A stretch of 64,000 nt of DNA from Sphingomonas sanxanigenens DSM 19645 = NX02 (GTDB lineage Bacteria > Pseudomonadota > Alphaproteobacteria > Sphingomonadales > Sphingomonadaceae): contig NZ_CP006644.1 in NCBI RefSeq assembly GCF_000512205.2, positions 3,032,520 to 3,096,519 of the forward strand, read 5' to 3'. The position numbers were made by a program, and so were the translations under genes. The number at the start of each line of letters is the position of its first letter. Within the stretch, counting starts at the first letter, position 1. Positions 1 through 8,004 of the stretch are shown here, one piece after another. Below the pieces are notes generated by a model. The model made no database searches, was not told the DNA's origin, and was given only the letters and a program-made list of their open reading frames with translations.

Positions 1-332
1 TCCAGACGGTGCGGACGATCGACGCCAGCTTCGGCGCGACCATTTCCGGCCGCAGCAAGGCGCGCGAGTACAACTTCGACGAGACGATCGACCTGCGCTA
101 CGATCCCGACCTCGAATTGTTCGTCGAAAAGCGCATCGGCAAGAATTTCGTGCTGCGCGGCTCGGTGCAGAACCTGCTCGACCGCCAGAAGAAGGAAGAC
201 TTCCGCAAATATGACGGGGATTCGCTCGACGAGATCATCGCCAACCGCGCCGCTGGCGACCTCGACGAATATGAGATCGAGCGCGAGAAGTCCGGCCCGC
301 TGTTTCAGGTGACGCTGCGCGCCGCGTTTTAA
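1..332 (+). CDS. TonB-dependent receptor, C-terminal fragment
   Basis: The reading frame is open from the first base of the window, so only the last ~110 residues of the protein are seen. The fragment alternates polar and apolar residues like outer-membrane beta-strands, has a QNLLDR segment typical of the penultimate strands of TonB-dependent receptors, and ends in Phe after TLRAA, the usual outer-membrane protein C-terminus recognised by the BAM machinery. It would sit in the outer membrane and import a ligand that cannot be guessed from this part. A strong hairpin terminator follows 12 bases after the stop codon. The family call rests on the C-terminal strand pattern only. Confidence 0.75.
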   Translation, partial: QTVRTIDASFGATISGRSKAREYNFDETIDLRYDPDLELFVEKRIGKNFVLRGSVQNLLDRQKKEDFRKYDGDSLDEIIANRAAGDLDEYEIEREKSGPLFQVTLRAAF

Positions 333-343
333 CGGGCCTCTGC

Positions 344-370
344 CCCCCTCTCCCCTTCGGGGAGAGGGGG
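344..370 (+). terminator. hairpin terminator after receptor gene
   Basis: A perfect 12-bp GC-rich stem (344-355 pairing with 359-370) with a TTC loop lies just after the stop codon of the receptor. It has no T-tract, so it may act as an mRNA 3' end protector or as the end of the repeat element that starts here rather than as a classical terminator. Confidence 0.5.
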
Positions 371-520
371 AGTCGCGCGACGCGTAAAGGTTCGGAGGGC
401 GCGGTACTGCTGCCCGGCCAGCCAAATTCGGGCGAACCTGTCAGACGTCTACGCTTGGCGCGACTGCCCCTCTCCCTGGTCCGCTGCGCGGACCTGTCCC
501 TCTCCCCAAAGGGGCGAGGG
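344..520. repeat. inverted-repeat (REP/MITE-like) element, copy 1
   Basis: The stretch has a mirrored layout. A left arm GAGAGGGGGAGTCGCGC followed by GCGTAAAGGT (about 363-391) is matched by a right arm whose reverse complement reads GAGAGGGGCAGTCGCGC then AGCGTAGACGT (about 447-474). Small CCCTCTCCCC/GGGG hairpins cap both ends (344-370 and 499-519). A second copy with the same arms lies at about 50520-50680. Both copies directly follow a TonB-dependent receptor gene. No protein is encoded. Confidence 0.65.
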
Positions 521-532
521 CTTTCTCTGTTC

Positions 533-718
533 CTACCCCTTCACCGCGAGCGCCGCCGCCACGATCGCGGTCAGCATCGCCGCCACCAGCACGCCGGGCC
601 ACGGCATGATACCCACCCGATCGAGGTCTTCGCGCGTCAGGCGACGGCGATCGGCGAAGGCGGCGATGCCCGCCACCGTCGCAGCGATGCCGCTGACCGC
701 CCATAATTCCGTCTGCAA
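533..718 (-). CDS. small two-TM membrane protein
   Basis: A 61-residue frame starts at TTG (718-716) and ends at TAG. It has two apolar stretches (about residues 6-22 and 41-59) separated by a charged loop rich in Arg, Asp and Glu, which is the layout of a small inner-membrane hairpin protein. A purine-rich GGCGGGG lies upstream of the start. I do not recognise a family and give no function. The TTG start is a guess, chosen because upstream codons are low in hydrophobicity and no ATG exists nearby. It could also be a chance frame next to the repeat. Confidence 0.4.
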   Translation of the reverse strand: MQTELWAVSGIAATVAGIAAFADRRRLTREDLDRVGIMPWPGVLVAAMLTAIVAAALAVKG

Positions 719-820
719 ATTACCCCGCCTTCGACTTGTGTTTCCTCGCCTCTTCCAGATAGGTTGCAGACAAGGGGACGAAAGTCCCCGCCCCGACAAA
801 AACATGGGTGGAGGATGATG

Positions 821-1642
821 ATGCGGAATGCTTTGCTGGCGGCGGCGGCGCTGCTGGTGGTCACTGCGGGCAGCGGCGCTGCGATCCTGGCGAGCGAGAC
901 GAAGGCGCCGGGCACAGATGCGCAGGCGCTGGCGACGGCGATCGCCGGGTCCAACCGCAGCGAAGCCAACCGGGCGCGCGATAAATATCGCCACCCGGCC
1001 GAGACGCTCGCCTTCTTCGGTGTCGCCCCTACCGACACGGTCGTGGAATATAATCCCGGCGGCGGCGGCTGGTACACCGAGATCCTCGCGCCCTATCTTG
1101 CGACCAAGGGAGCCTATTATGCCGCGCAGCCGGGCACGCGCGGGCTCGACGCGCTCAAGACCAAGTTCGGCGGTGCGCCGGCCGCCTATGCCAAGGCCAA
1201 GCTCGTCGCATGGCCGCCCTCTTCCGCGGCAATCCCCGATGGCAGCGCGGACAAGGTGCTGACCTTCCGCAACGTCCACAACATGATCATGAGCGGCGGC
1301 ACCGCCGCCGACGATAATTTCGCCGCTTTCTATCGCGTCCTCAAGCCCGGCGGCGTGCTGGGCGTGGTCGACCACCGCCTGCCCGAAAACCGCGACATCG
1401 CGCTCGAAAAGAAGAGCGGCTACGTCAAGCGGTCGACCGTGATCGCGCTCGCCGAAAAGGCCGGGTTCAAGCTGATCGATGAATCCGAGATCAACGCCAA
1501 TCCGAAGGACAGCGCGGACTGGCCAGATGGGGTATGGACGCTGCCGCCGGCGCTGGCGAAGAAGGATGTCGATCGCGAGAAATATCTGGCGATCGGCGAG
1601 AGCGACCGGATGACGCTCAAGTTCCAGAAGCCGAAGCGGTAG
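821..1642 (+). CDS. secreted class I SAM methyltransferase-like protein
   Basis: The product begins with a signal peptide (MRNALLAAAALLVVTAG, cleavage likely near residue 20-27), so it is probably periplasmic or a lipid-less secreted protein. The rest resembles the predicted methyltransferase family of sphingomonads and other proteobacteria: a TVVEYNPGGGGWYTEILAPYL segment stands where the SAM-binding motif I lies, and YRVLKPGGVLGVVDHR matches the beta4-region of SAM methyltransferases. A methyltransferase outside the cytoplasm would lack SAM, so the real role may differ. GGTGGAGG at 807-814 precedes three in-frame ATGs (815, 818, 821); 821 has the best spacing. It seems to be a single-gene unit. 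Confidence 0.75.
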   Translation: MRNALLAAAALLVVTAGSGAAILASETKAPGTDAQALATAIAGSNRSEANRARDKYRHPAETLAFFGVAPTDTVVEYNPGGGGWYTEILAPYLATKGAYYAAQPGTRGLDALKTKFGGAPAAYAKAKLVAWPPSSAAIPDGSADKVLTFRNVHNMIMSGGTAADDNFAAFYRVLKPGGVLGVVDHRLPENRDIALEKKSGYVKRSTVIALAEKAGFKLIDESEINANPKDSADWPDGVWTLPPALAKKDVDREKYLAIGESDRMTLKFQKPKR

Positions 1643-1699
1643 CGGCGGGATCATCCGCCGCCGCGGATCTCGTGCCTGTCCAATCGGCACCCCCTCACT

Positions 1700-1723
1700 C
1701 CGTTCGCCCCGAGCGAAGTCGAG
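1700..1723. repeat. REP-like arm, left of IS110
   Basis: This 24-base arm reads CCGTTCGCCCCGAGCGAAGT and ends CGAG. Its reverse complement occurs with one mismatch at 2961-2984, on the other side of the insertion sequence. The same type of arm (CTTCGACTTCGCTCAG, GGGCGAACGG) appears at 46541-46577. It is half of a dispersed hairpin repeat, apparently split by the IS insertion. Confidence 0.65.
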
Positions 1724-1738
1724 CATCTGTCTTCCAGG

Positions 1739-2725
1739 TCAAGCGGGTTTGGGCGCCCACACGCGATTTTTGGTGATGAGGGTGTTGGCAAGCGCGACGA
1801 GTTTTCGTGCGACGGCGATGAGGGCGAGCTTTGGAGCTTTTCCGCGCGCGAGAAGGCCATCGTAGAAGCGCTTCAAGTCGGGGTTGCGGCGGCTGGCGAC
1901 GAGCGCGGCCATGTAGAGGGTGGATCTGAGCTCGGCGCGTCCGCCGCGTATGGATCGCTTGCCGCGCATGCCGCCGCTGTCGCGGGCGAAGGGCGCGAGG
2001 CCGACGAGGGCTGCGGCCTGCTTGTTGGTAATGCGGCCGAGTTCGTGGAGGTATGAGAGGAAGGCCTGGGTGCTGATGGGGCCGATGGCGGGGATGGATC
2101 GCAGGATTTTGGCTTTGCGCGTCATCTCGGCATCAGCCTTGATCAGTTCCTCGATCTTCACCTCGATGCGATCGATATGCGTGGCGATCGAGCTCAGCCT
2201 TCTTTTATGTTCGCTCTTGAGGAAGCTGCCCTGCGTGACGCTGAGCCTGTTGCGCAGCGCGGTCTGTTCGGCGAGCGCCGCGGTGCGGGCGCTGACGAGT
2301 TCCTGAAGCTCCTCCTGCCGCCGGCTCACCGGCTCGGATGCCGAGAGGCCGAAGCGATCGGCCATCAATGCCAGCATGGCGGCATCGATCGCATCGGTCT
2401 TGGCGAGTTTGCCGGCAGCCTCGGCGAACAGCCTGGCCCTCAGCGGATTGACGAGCGCCACCGGCAGTCCGGCATCATGCAGATGGCGTTGGACGTCCCG
2501 ATGATAGCGCGACGTCGGCTCCATCAGCACCAGCTTCACCGCGAACCGGCCGAGCACCTCGACCAGGCGGTCATGCCCGGCACTGTCGTTGCTCACCCGC
2601 AGCTGCTCGCCCACCGGGTGAATGTGGATGTCCAAATTGGCCTTGCTCACATCGACGCCGACATGGACCTCCGGCAGCGACTTGTCCTCGACCTTTCCTT
2701 GCATACGGGACTTGCTCCCCTTCAT
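1739..2725 (-). CDS. IS110 family transposase
   Basis: The 328-residue protein has the N-terminal RuvC-like DEDD domain with Asp25 (VGVDVSK), Glu69 (LMEPTSRY), Asp111 and Asp114 (KTDAIDA), and the C-terminal Tnp-20 domain with the catalytic Ser250 in RDSGG. All catalytic residues are present and the length is normal, so the element may be active. A coiled-coil-like linker (about residues 130-200) joins the domains. The frame starts at ATG 2725, but an inner ATG at 2704 (residue 8) lies ten bases after GGGGAG and may be the true start. It acts on DNA, guided by a structured RNA in this family. Confidence 0.92.
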   Translation of the reverse strand: MKGSKSRMQGKVEDKSLPEVHVGVDVSKANLDIHIHPVGEQLRVSNDSAGHDRLVEVLGRFAVKLVLMEPTSRYHRDVQRHLHDAGLPVALVNPLRARLFAEAAGKLAKTDAIDAAMLALMADRFGLSASEPVSRRQEELQELVSARTAALAEQTALRNRLSVTQGSFLKSEHKRRLSSIATHIDRIEVKIEELIKADAEMTRKAKILRSIPAIGPISTQAFLSYLHELGRITNKQAAALVGLAPFARDSGGMRGKRSIRGGRAELRSTLYMAALVASRRNPDLKRFYDGLLARGKAPKLALIAVARKLVALANTLITKNRVWAPKPA

Positions 2726-2960
2726 CTGTTCAGGCCAGACTTGAAGGGACGGACGGACCGATCTCGACTACGGCTCGAACCAAGGGACACTCGGTCCCGT
2801 CCGTCCGACCGCCGGGGGTGGCCACCCCCGGCGGTCGCCCTTCTGGACTACCAGATCGGGCTGACCGCAAGATGCAAGGGGGCCGTCGAGCGCAGCCGAG
2901 ACGGCGGCTTTGGGCCCCGCTCCGGGCGGGTCCCGGTTCCCGGCTTCGCTCGAACAACCC
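2726..2960 (-). ncRNA. candidate bridge RNA region of the IS110 element
   Basis: This non-coding segment lies directly upstream of the transposase, where IS110 elements (for example IS621) encode their bridge RNA. It is rich in stems: a perfect 32-base palindrome at 2806-2837 and a GGACGGAC/GTCCGTCC pair (about 2749-2757 with 2797-2805). Target-binding and donor-binding loops cannot be assigned by eye. The call follows from position and structure only. Confidence 0.4.
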
Positions 2961-2984
2961 CTCGACTTCGCTCGGGGTGAACGG
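2961..2984. repeat. REP-like arm, right of IS110
   Basis: This is the mate of the arm at 1700-1723, in inverted orientation and with one mismatch (CTCGACTTCGCTCGGGGTGA then ACGG). The two would form a single REP hairpin if the IS were removed. Bases 2985-3073 up to the next gene show no further feature that I can name. Confidence 0.6.
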
Positions 2985-3073
2985 TGGGGTGTTGGATTGC
3001 TTTGGAAGCGTCCGTCCGGGCGGACACAGTCCTGATCCGAGTGATTGACGCGAAGTCGTCCCCGCTCCGGGCC

Positions 3074-3496
3074 TCAGGCGGCGGAGGGTTCGCTCGTCCG
3101 ATCTCCGAAGAAGCGGGCCGCGATGTCCGCGGCGATCCGCGCCGGGCGCAGCGTTTCGGCATCGACGCAGCACCAGCTCGACTTCACTTCCGCCAGCACC
3201 TCTTCGCCGCGGCGGATCAGCGTCTCGTAGAAGGCCCGTGCGCCCTGCACCTTCTCGAGGATGACGGTGGCGATCACCTCATCCTCGAGGAAGGCGGGTT
3301 TCCGGTAGGTGATTTCGTGCTTGAGCGCGACCCACAGGTGCTGCGCCACCGCCTCGGCCGGCGCGAGGTTGCGCCAATGTGCGATCACCGCATCCTGCAC
3401 CCAGCCAAGATAGCGGGCATTGTTGACATGCCCCATGAAATCGATGTCCGCCGGCTCGACGGTGATCGGATGGTGATGTGGGGCAGCGGCGGACAT
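3074..3496 (-). CDS. acyl-CoA thioesterase, hotdog fold
   Basis: The 140-residue protein is a 4-hydroxybenzoyl-CoA thioesterase/YbgC-type enzyme. The signature DIDFMGHVNNARYLGWVQDA lies near residues 17-36, with Asp19-region as the catalytic acid and the long hotdog helix following. Such enzymes hydrolyse acyl-CoA or aroyl-CoA thioesters in the cytoplasm; the substrate is not evident. The start ATG has no clear ribosome binding site, and an 18-bp inverted repeat (3500-3517) ends four bases upstream of it, so translation may be leaderless or tightly repressed. argB lies behind it in the same direction but upstream. Confidence 0.85.
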   Translation of the reverse strand: MSAAAPHHHPITVEPADIDFMGHVNNARYLGWVQDAVIAHWRNLAPAEAVAQHLWVALKHEITYRKPAFLEDEVIATVILEKVQGARAFYETLIRRGEEVLAEVKSSWCCVDAETLRPARIAADIAARFFGDRTSEPSAA

Positions 3497-3499
3497 GGT

Positions 3500-3517
3500 G
3501 CTTACACTAATGTAAGC
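3500..3517. promoter_or_regulatory. TetR-type operator candidate
   Basis: A perfect inverted repeat GCTTACA-CTAA-TGTAAGC lies just upstream of the thioesterase start. TTACA-N4-TGTAA is the kind of site bound by TetR-family repressors. No such regulator gene is adjacent, so the binder would be encoded elsewhere. Position over the start region suggests repression. Confidence 0.5.
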
Positions 3518-3574
3518 GGCCGGCGCTGTCAGCAGGGATTATGTTGCGCGGCAGCAAGCTGACGCGTCCGGCGC

Positions 3575-4474
3575 TCATTTCCGGATCAGCGTGCCCGCGC
3601 CGCGCCGGGTGAAGATCTCGATCAGCATCGCATGCGGCACGCGGCCGTCGAGGATGACCGCGGCGTCGACGCCATTCTCCACGGCGTGGATGCAGGTATC
3701 GAGCTTGGGGATCATGCCGCCGGAAATCGTGCCGTCGGCCTTCAGCGCCGCGACCTGTTCCGGATTGAGATCGGTGAGGAGGTTCTTCTCCTTGTCGAGC
3801 ACGCCCGCGACGTCGGTCAGCAGGAAGAAGCGCGACGCGCCGACCGCGGCGGCGATCGCCCCCGCCATCGTATCGGCGTTGATGTTGTAGGTGTGGCCGT
3901 CCGCGCCGCTGGCGATCGGCGCGATCACCGGGATCACGCCCGCGTCGGACATGGTATCGAGGATGCGGCGATCGACGCCCACCGGCTCGCCGACGAAGCC
4001 GAGGTCGACATGACGCTCGATCCCCTGCAGCGCGTCCGCCTCGTCACGCCCCACCTTGCGCGCGGTGACGAGCCCGGCATCCTTGCCGGAGATGCCGACG
4101 GCGCGGCCGCCGGCGGTGCCGATCCAGTTGACGATTTCCTTGTTGATCGAACCCGCCAGCACCATTTCGGCGATGTGTGCGGTCTCCGCGTCGGTCACGC
4201 GCAACCCGCCCACGAACTGCGATTCGACGCCGAGCCGCTTGAGCATCGCGCCGATCTGCGGTCCGCCGCCATGGACGACGATCGGGTTGATGCCCACCGC
4301 CTTGAGCAGCACCACATCCTCGGCGAAATCGCGCGCCAGCTCGGGATCGCCCATGGCGTGGCCGCCATATTTGACCACGAAGGTCCGCCCGGCATAGCGC
4401 TGCATGTAGGGCAGCGCCTCGGTGAGCGTTTCGGCCTTGGCGAGCATCGCCGGATCGATGGTGCTGTTCGTCAT
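3575..4474 (-). CDS. argB: acetylglutamate kinase
   Basis: ArgB phosphorylates N-acetylglutamate with ATP, the second step of arginine biosynthesis, in the cytoplasm. The protein (299 residues from the ATG at 4474) shows the amino acid kinase fold: [10 protein letters not shown] near residue 33, the glycine-rich [10 protein letters not shown] near residue 70, [14 protein letters not shown] near residue 195 and the C-terminal [10 protein letters not shown] and DGRVPHAML motifs. The length fits the family. The start was chosen at the [10 protein letters not shown] methionine because the 36 codons before it are rich in Arg and Ser and look non-coding; no good ribosome binding site is visible for it. 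The YhhQ-like gene lies 55 bases upstream in the same direction. Confidence 0.95.
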   Translation of the reverse strand: MTNSTIDPAMLAKAETLTEALPYMQRYAGRTFVVKYGGHAMGDPELARDFAEDVVLLKAVGINPIVVHGGGPQIGAMLKRLGVESQFVGGLRVTDAETAHIAEMVLAGSINKEIVNWIGTAGGRAVGISGKDAGLVTARKVGRDEADALQGIERHVDLGFVGEPVGVDRRILDTMSDAGVIPVIAPIASGADGHTYNINADTMAGAIAAAVGASRFFLLTDVAGVLDKEKNLLTDLNPEQVAALKADGTISGGMIPKLDTCIHAVENGVDAAVILDGRVPHAMLIEIFTRRGAGTLIRK

Positions 4475-4529
4475 GCGCGCGGCCTTAGAGTTTCCGCGCG
4501 CGCGTGAAAACGGCTTTTTCGGCTTCGGC

Positions 4530-5225
4530 TCAGCGCGCGGCCACGCTTCCGTCCAGCCGCCGCCCGATCGCGACGAAGGCATAGATCAGCAGCGGCACAA
4601 GCGCGACCGACAGCACGACCTTGGTAACCATCTGTCCGACGATGACCCCGCCAATGGGGAAGAGACCGTAAAAGGCGATGGTGATGAACAGCAATGTGTC
4701 GACGATCTGCGAAAGGGTGCTGGCGACCGCCGAGCGCAGCCACAGCAGACGGCTCCCTTCCCGCCCCTTCAGCGCGCTGAAAACAGTGACGTTGAGCGTC
4801 TGCGAGGTGCCATAGGCGATGAGGCCCGCGAACATCAGCCGTGCGCTCTGGCCGAGGATCGTCTCGAACGCGGCCAGCCGCGGCGCCTCCATGCTCGCCG
4901 CCGCCGGCAGCGACAGCACCAGTTCGATCAGCGCCATCGCGGCGATCATCGGCAGGAAGCCGATCTGCACCAGGCGGTTCGCCACCTTCGCGCCGTGAAT
5001 TTCGGCGACGGCGCTGGAGAGCGCGACGAGTAGCAGGAAGGCGAAGATTCCCGCTTCCACCGCCAGCGGCCCCAGCCCGAGCAAGGGCCCCAGCGCCGAG
5101 ACCGGCCCAAGCGAGACCAGCTTGTTGCCCAACACGCCGGCGATGCAGACCATGCCGCCATAGAACAGCGCATAGACGAACAACGATCGCTGCATCGCGA
5201 CCGTCGGGTTGGGTTCAGCAGTCAC
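4530..5225 (-). CDS. queuosine precursor transporter, VUT family
   Basis: This 231-residue membrane protein belongs to the YhhQ/DUF165 family, which takes up 7-deazaguanine precursors of queuosine through the inner membrane. About six hydrophobic helices are visible. Family marks include the VLGNKLV segment in the first helix, [14 protein letters not shown] near residue 70, [12 protein letters not shown], and [14 protein letters not shown] in the penultimate helix. The frame could begin at TTG 5255, but that TTG lies inside a TTGACA box, so GTG 5225 after CGGGGA is preferred; ATG 5195 is a further option. It is followed by argB. Confidence 0.85.
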   Translation of the reverse strand: MTAEPNPTVAMQRSLFVYALFYGGMVCIAGVLGNKLVSLGPVSALGPLLGLGPLAVEAGIFAFLLLVALSSAVAEIHGAKVANRLVQIGFLPMIAAMALIELVLSLPAAASMEAPRLAAFETILGQSARLMFAGLIAYGTSQTLNVTVFSALKGREGSRLLWLRSAVASTLSQIVDTLLFITIAFYGLFPIGGVIVGQMVTKVVLSVALVPLLIYAFVAIGRRLDGSVAAR

Positions 5226-5316
5226 GATCGGTCCCCGGCAAATGTCAAACGCCAACGACTAGAGGTTCGGGCGGGAAATGGAACCACCCGTGTCGCACGC
5301 GACAAGAAGGCGAACG

Positions 5317-6852
5317 CTATTTCAGCATGAAACGCTGCACCTTGCCCGCGGCGTTCAGCGGCAGTTCCGCCACCCATTCCACCGTCCGCGGGGCCTTGTA
5401 GTTCGCCATTTCGTCGCGGCACCAGGCGAGGAACGCCGCCGCATCCTGCGCCGCGCCCGGCTTGGCGACGATCACCGCGTGGCCGACCTCGCCCAGCCGC
5501 TCGTGCGGGCGGCCGACGACGGCGACGCGGGCGACCTCGGGATGTTCGAGGATACGCGCCTCGATCTCGGCGGGGTAGCAGTTGAAGCCGCCGCAGATGA
5601 ACATGTCCTTGGCGCGGTCGGTGATCTTCAGATAGCCGCGCGCATCCTGCGTGGCGATGTCGCCGGTGCGCAGCCAGCCTTCGGCGTCGATCGCCTCGGC
5701 GGTGGCAGCGGGGTCGTCGAGATAGCCCTTCATCACGTTGAAGCCGCGCACCAGCAGCTCGCCCGCCTCGCCGGCGGCGACGTCGCTGCCCTCCGGATCG
5801 ACCAGCCGTACCTCGACGCCGGGGATCGGCGTGCCGCAGCTCGCCGCGACCAGTTCGGCCGGATCGCCCGCCTTGGTCGCGCTGACGCAGCCGCAGCTTT
5901 CGGTGAGGCCATAGGCGGTCAGCACATCGTCGATGCCCAGATCCTCGCGCATCCGCCGGATCAGCACCGGCGGCACGCTCGCCGCGCCCGTCACCGAGAG
6001 GCGCAGGCTGGAGATGTCGGCGGTCGCGCGCTCGGGCGCGTCGAGCAGGGACTGGAAGATGGTGGGCGGCCCCGGCAGCACGCTGATCCGCGCCGCGGCG
6101 ATGCGGCGGAGCGCGGATGCCGCGTCGAACATCGCCATCGGATAGACGGTGGCACCCTGCAGCAGCGCCGCGATCCAGCCCGCCTTGTAGCCGAAGGTGT
6201 GGAAGAAGGGATTGACCACGAGATAGCGGTCGCCCTCGCGCAGCCCCACCGCATCGCTCCACGCCTGGAAGGTACGGAGGTTCTGCATGTGGCTGCTCAT
6301 CGCGCCCTTGGGCCGGCCGGTGGTGCCCGACGTGAACAGCACGTCCGCGACATCGTCGGGCGCAACCGCGGCGATGCGCGCGTCGATCGCGGCATCGTCG
6401 ATCGCCTCGCCCGCCGCCAGCCACGCGTCGAAGCCGTCGTCGAGGAAGACGATCTCTTCCAGCAGCGGCAGATCGCGCCCGGCCAGCATCGCGGCATAGT
6501 CGAAGCCGAGGAAGTCGCGCACGCTGAACAGCCAGCGCACGCCGCCGCGCGCGAGGATGTCGGCGGCCTCGGCGCCCTTGAAGCGGGTGTTGAGCGGGAT
6601 CAGCTGCACGCCGATCTGCACCGCGCCCGCCGCCGCGATTGCCCAGCCCGCGCTGTTGGGTGCCCAGATCGCGATGCGATGCCCCGGCGCGCCGCCGCGC
6701 GCGATGAGCGCGCGTGACACGCGGCGCGCGCCATCGCGGAAGGCGGCGAAGCTGATCGTCCTGCCATCCTCTTCATGCAGGAAGACGGTATCGGGCCAGC
6801 GCGCGGCGGCTTCGTCGATCAGCGCGCCCATGGTCAGCGTGTTGGGAAGCAT
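5317..6852 (-). CDS. fadD3: HIP-CoA ligase (FadD3-like acyl-CoA synthetase)
   Basis: The 511-residue protein is an AMP-forming acyl-CoA synthetase with P-loop FTSGTTGRPKG near residue 173, HTFGYKAGW, the A5 motif TAYGLTESCG, the hinge TGDIATQDARGYLKITDRAKD and the C-terminal lysine in NAAGKVQ. Over its whole length, and notably in the HTFGYKAG, SVLPGPPTIFQSLLD and CGGFNCYPAEIE segments, it reads like FadD3, which activates the steroid remnant HIP (methylhexahydroindanedione propionate) to its CoA ester in ATP-dependent fashion. The start follows GAGGTGAG. It is the last gene of the leftward operon, 33 bases behind the Gfo/Idh gene. The match to FadD3 is from memory of that protein and is strengthened by ipdAB across the divide. 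Confidence 0.82.
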   Translation of the reverse strand: MLPNTLTMGALIDEAAARWPDTVFLHEEDGRTISFAAFRDGARRVSRALIARGGAPGHRIAIWAPNSAGWAIAAAGAVQIGVQLIPLNTRFKGAEAADILARGGVRWLFSVRDFLGFDYAAMLAGRDLPLLEEIVFLDDGFDAWLAAGEAIDDAAIDARIAAVAPDDVADVLFTSGTTGRPKGAMSSHMQNLRTFQAWSDAVGLREGDRYLVVNPFFHTFGYKAGWIAALLQGATVYPMAMFDAASALRRIAAARISVLPGPPTIFQSLLDAPERATADISSLRLSVTGAASVPPVLIRRMREDLGIDDVLTAYGLTESCGCVSATKAGDPAELVAASCGTPIPGVEVRLVDPEGSDVAAGEAGELLVRGFNVMKGYLDDPAATAEAIDAEGWLRTGDIATQDARGYLKITDRAKDMFICGGFNCYPAEIEARILEHPEVARVAVVGRPHERLGEVGHAVIVAKPGAAQDAAAFLAWCRDEMANYKAPRTVEWVAELPLNAAGKVQRFMLK

Positions 6853-6885
6853 CTCACCTCGTCTCGCGAAATATCATGGTCATGG

Positions 6886-8004
6886 TCAGTCCTGCGCCAC
6901 ATCGATCCAAGCACCCTGTGCGGCGGACGCGCGCGCGGCGTCGAGCACCGCCTGGCCGCGCACGGCATCGGCGAAGCTGCCCGCGGTCTCCCGCGCGCTG
7001 ATCGCCTCACCGGCGATCCGGCGGCGCATCTCGCCGAACAGCCGGGCATAGGGCGCGACATCGAACCCCATGCTATGCCAGCGATCCTGCTCGGTCTGGA
7101 TCAGGTCGGCGACGGGGAACGGTTCGGGGCGTGGCATCGCCAGTTCGGGCGGCATTTCGATCGGCCGCTGGCCGGCGGCATCGCTCACCCACACCTCTTC
7201 CGGATCGCCGAAGCCGGCGCCGGACTGGATCCAGGCGCCCCCCTTCGTGCCGACAATCTTGGTCGCCATGACCAGCGGACCCGGCGCCGCCAACGCCGCG
7301 ATCAACGTGCCCTTCGCGCCGCCGGCGCATTCGAACTGCAGCACATAGCTGTCGTCCGCGGTCATATTGGGCCGGCCTGGCGCCAGGGTCTGCAGCACGC
7401 AATTGACCCGCATGATCGGGCCCAGTGTCGAGAGGATCTGGTCGATCATGTGGGTACCGAACGCGCCGAGGAAACCGCCGCCCTGCCCTGCATCCTCCCA
7501 CCAGTCGCTCAGCGTCTCGTTCGGATCCTGCAGCCCCGGCTGGTGATAGATTCGCAGGAACTGGCGCGGTTCGCCGATCAGCCCATCCTGCACCACCCGC
7601 CGCAGCAGCGCCTGCGCGCCATCGAAGCGGAACTCGGCACCGAGCATATGGACGATGCCCGCCCGTTCGGCGGCGTCGCGCATCGTCCGCGCCTCGGCCA
7701 GATCGCGCGCGAAGGGCTTCTCGCAGACGATGTGGCGTCCCGCGCCGATCGCCGCCATCACCACCGGGAAATGCGCGTGCGGCGGCGTCGCGACCGTTAC
7801 CAGCACGGTCGCCGGGTCGGCCAACGCCTCGGCGAGGCTGTCGGTGGCGAGCGGGATGCCGAGCGGCGCCGCACGATGCGCAGTGCGTTCGCGATTGCGG
7901 CCGACGATCGCGCGCACCGCGAACCCCGCCTCGCGCAGCGCGCGAACATGGGTGAACAGGCCGAAGCCGGTTCCGACCACCACCGCACCCGGTCGTTCAG
8001 CCAT
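6886..8004 (-). CDS. Gfo/Idh/MocA family oxidoreductase
   Basis: The 372-residue protein has an N-terminal Rossmann fold with VVGTGFGLFTHVRAL near residue 8, the family's CEKPFARDLAEA segment (catalytic Lys near 96), and the C-terminal dehydratase-like domain with GGGFLGAFGTHMIDQ holding the conserved His. It should be an NAD(P)-dependent dehydrogenase of a sugar, cyclitol or similar alcohol in the cytoplasm. Its start overlaps the stop of the TIM-barrel gene, so the two are translated together. Gfo/Idh enzymes paired with TIM-barrel isomerases are known to open glycosidic bonds through 3-keto intermediates, which would fit a conjugated steroid, but that is inference. Confidence 0.85.
   Translation of the reverse strand: MAERPGAVVVGTGFGLFTHVRALREAGFAVRAIVGRNRERTAHRAAPLGIPLATDSLAEALADPATVLVTVATPPHAHFPVVMAAIGAGRHIVCEKPFARDLAEARTMRDAAERAGIVHMLGAEFRFDGAQALLRRVVQDGLIGEPRQFLRIYHQPGLQDPNETLSDWWEDAGQGGGFLGAFGTHMIDQILSTLGPIMRVNCVLQTLAPGRPNMTADDSYVLQFECAGGAKGTLIAALAAPGPLVMATKIVGTKGGAWIQSGAGFGDPEEVWVSDAAGQRPIEMPPELAMPRPEPFPVADLIQTEQDRWHSMGFDVAPYARLFGEMRRRIAGEAISARETAGSFADAVRGQAVLDAARASAAQGAWIDVAQD

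Larger units (their letters stand above)
1724..2960 (-). mobile_element. IS110-family insertion sequence
   Basis: The unit holds one transposase gene on the minus strand plus about 235 bases of non-coding DNA upstream of it. It has no terminal inverted repeats, as expected for IS110. Its limits are drawn from the two REP-like arms that flank it (1700-1723 and 2961-2984), so the exact ends are uncertain by some tens of bases. IS110 elements are known to insert into REP-type palindromes and to carry a structured guide (bridge) RNA in the non-coding end upstream of the transposase. Confidence 0.7.

Noticed and set aside
344-520. A CRISPR array or tandem repeat
   Set aside because: The repeats are inverted arms with hairpins, not regularly spaced direct repeats. 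No CRISPR array was seen in the window.
441-706. Small frames over the first repeat element (both strands)
   Set aside because: They are made of repeat sequence, rich in Arg, Gly and Ala, without start signals; only the 61-codon minus frame ending at 533 has a membrane-protein pattern.
2806-2837. A perfect 32-base palindrome as a transcription terminator
   Set aside because: It lies inside the non-coding end of the IS110 element upstream of the transposase, so an RNA structure of the element is a better explanation.
5278-6717. A 479-codon plus-strand frame
   Set aside because: Antisense to FadD3; Arg/His/Ala-rich with no recognisable motif.
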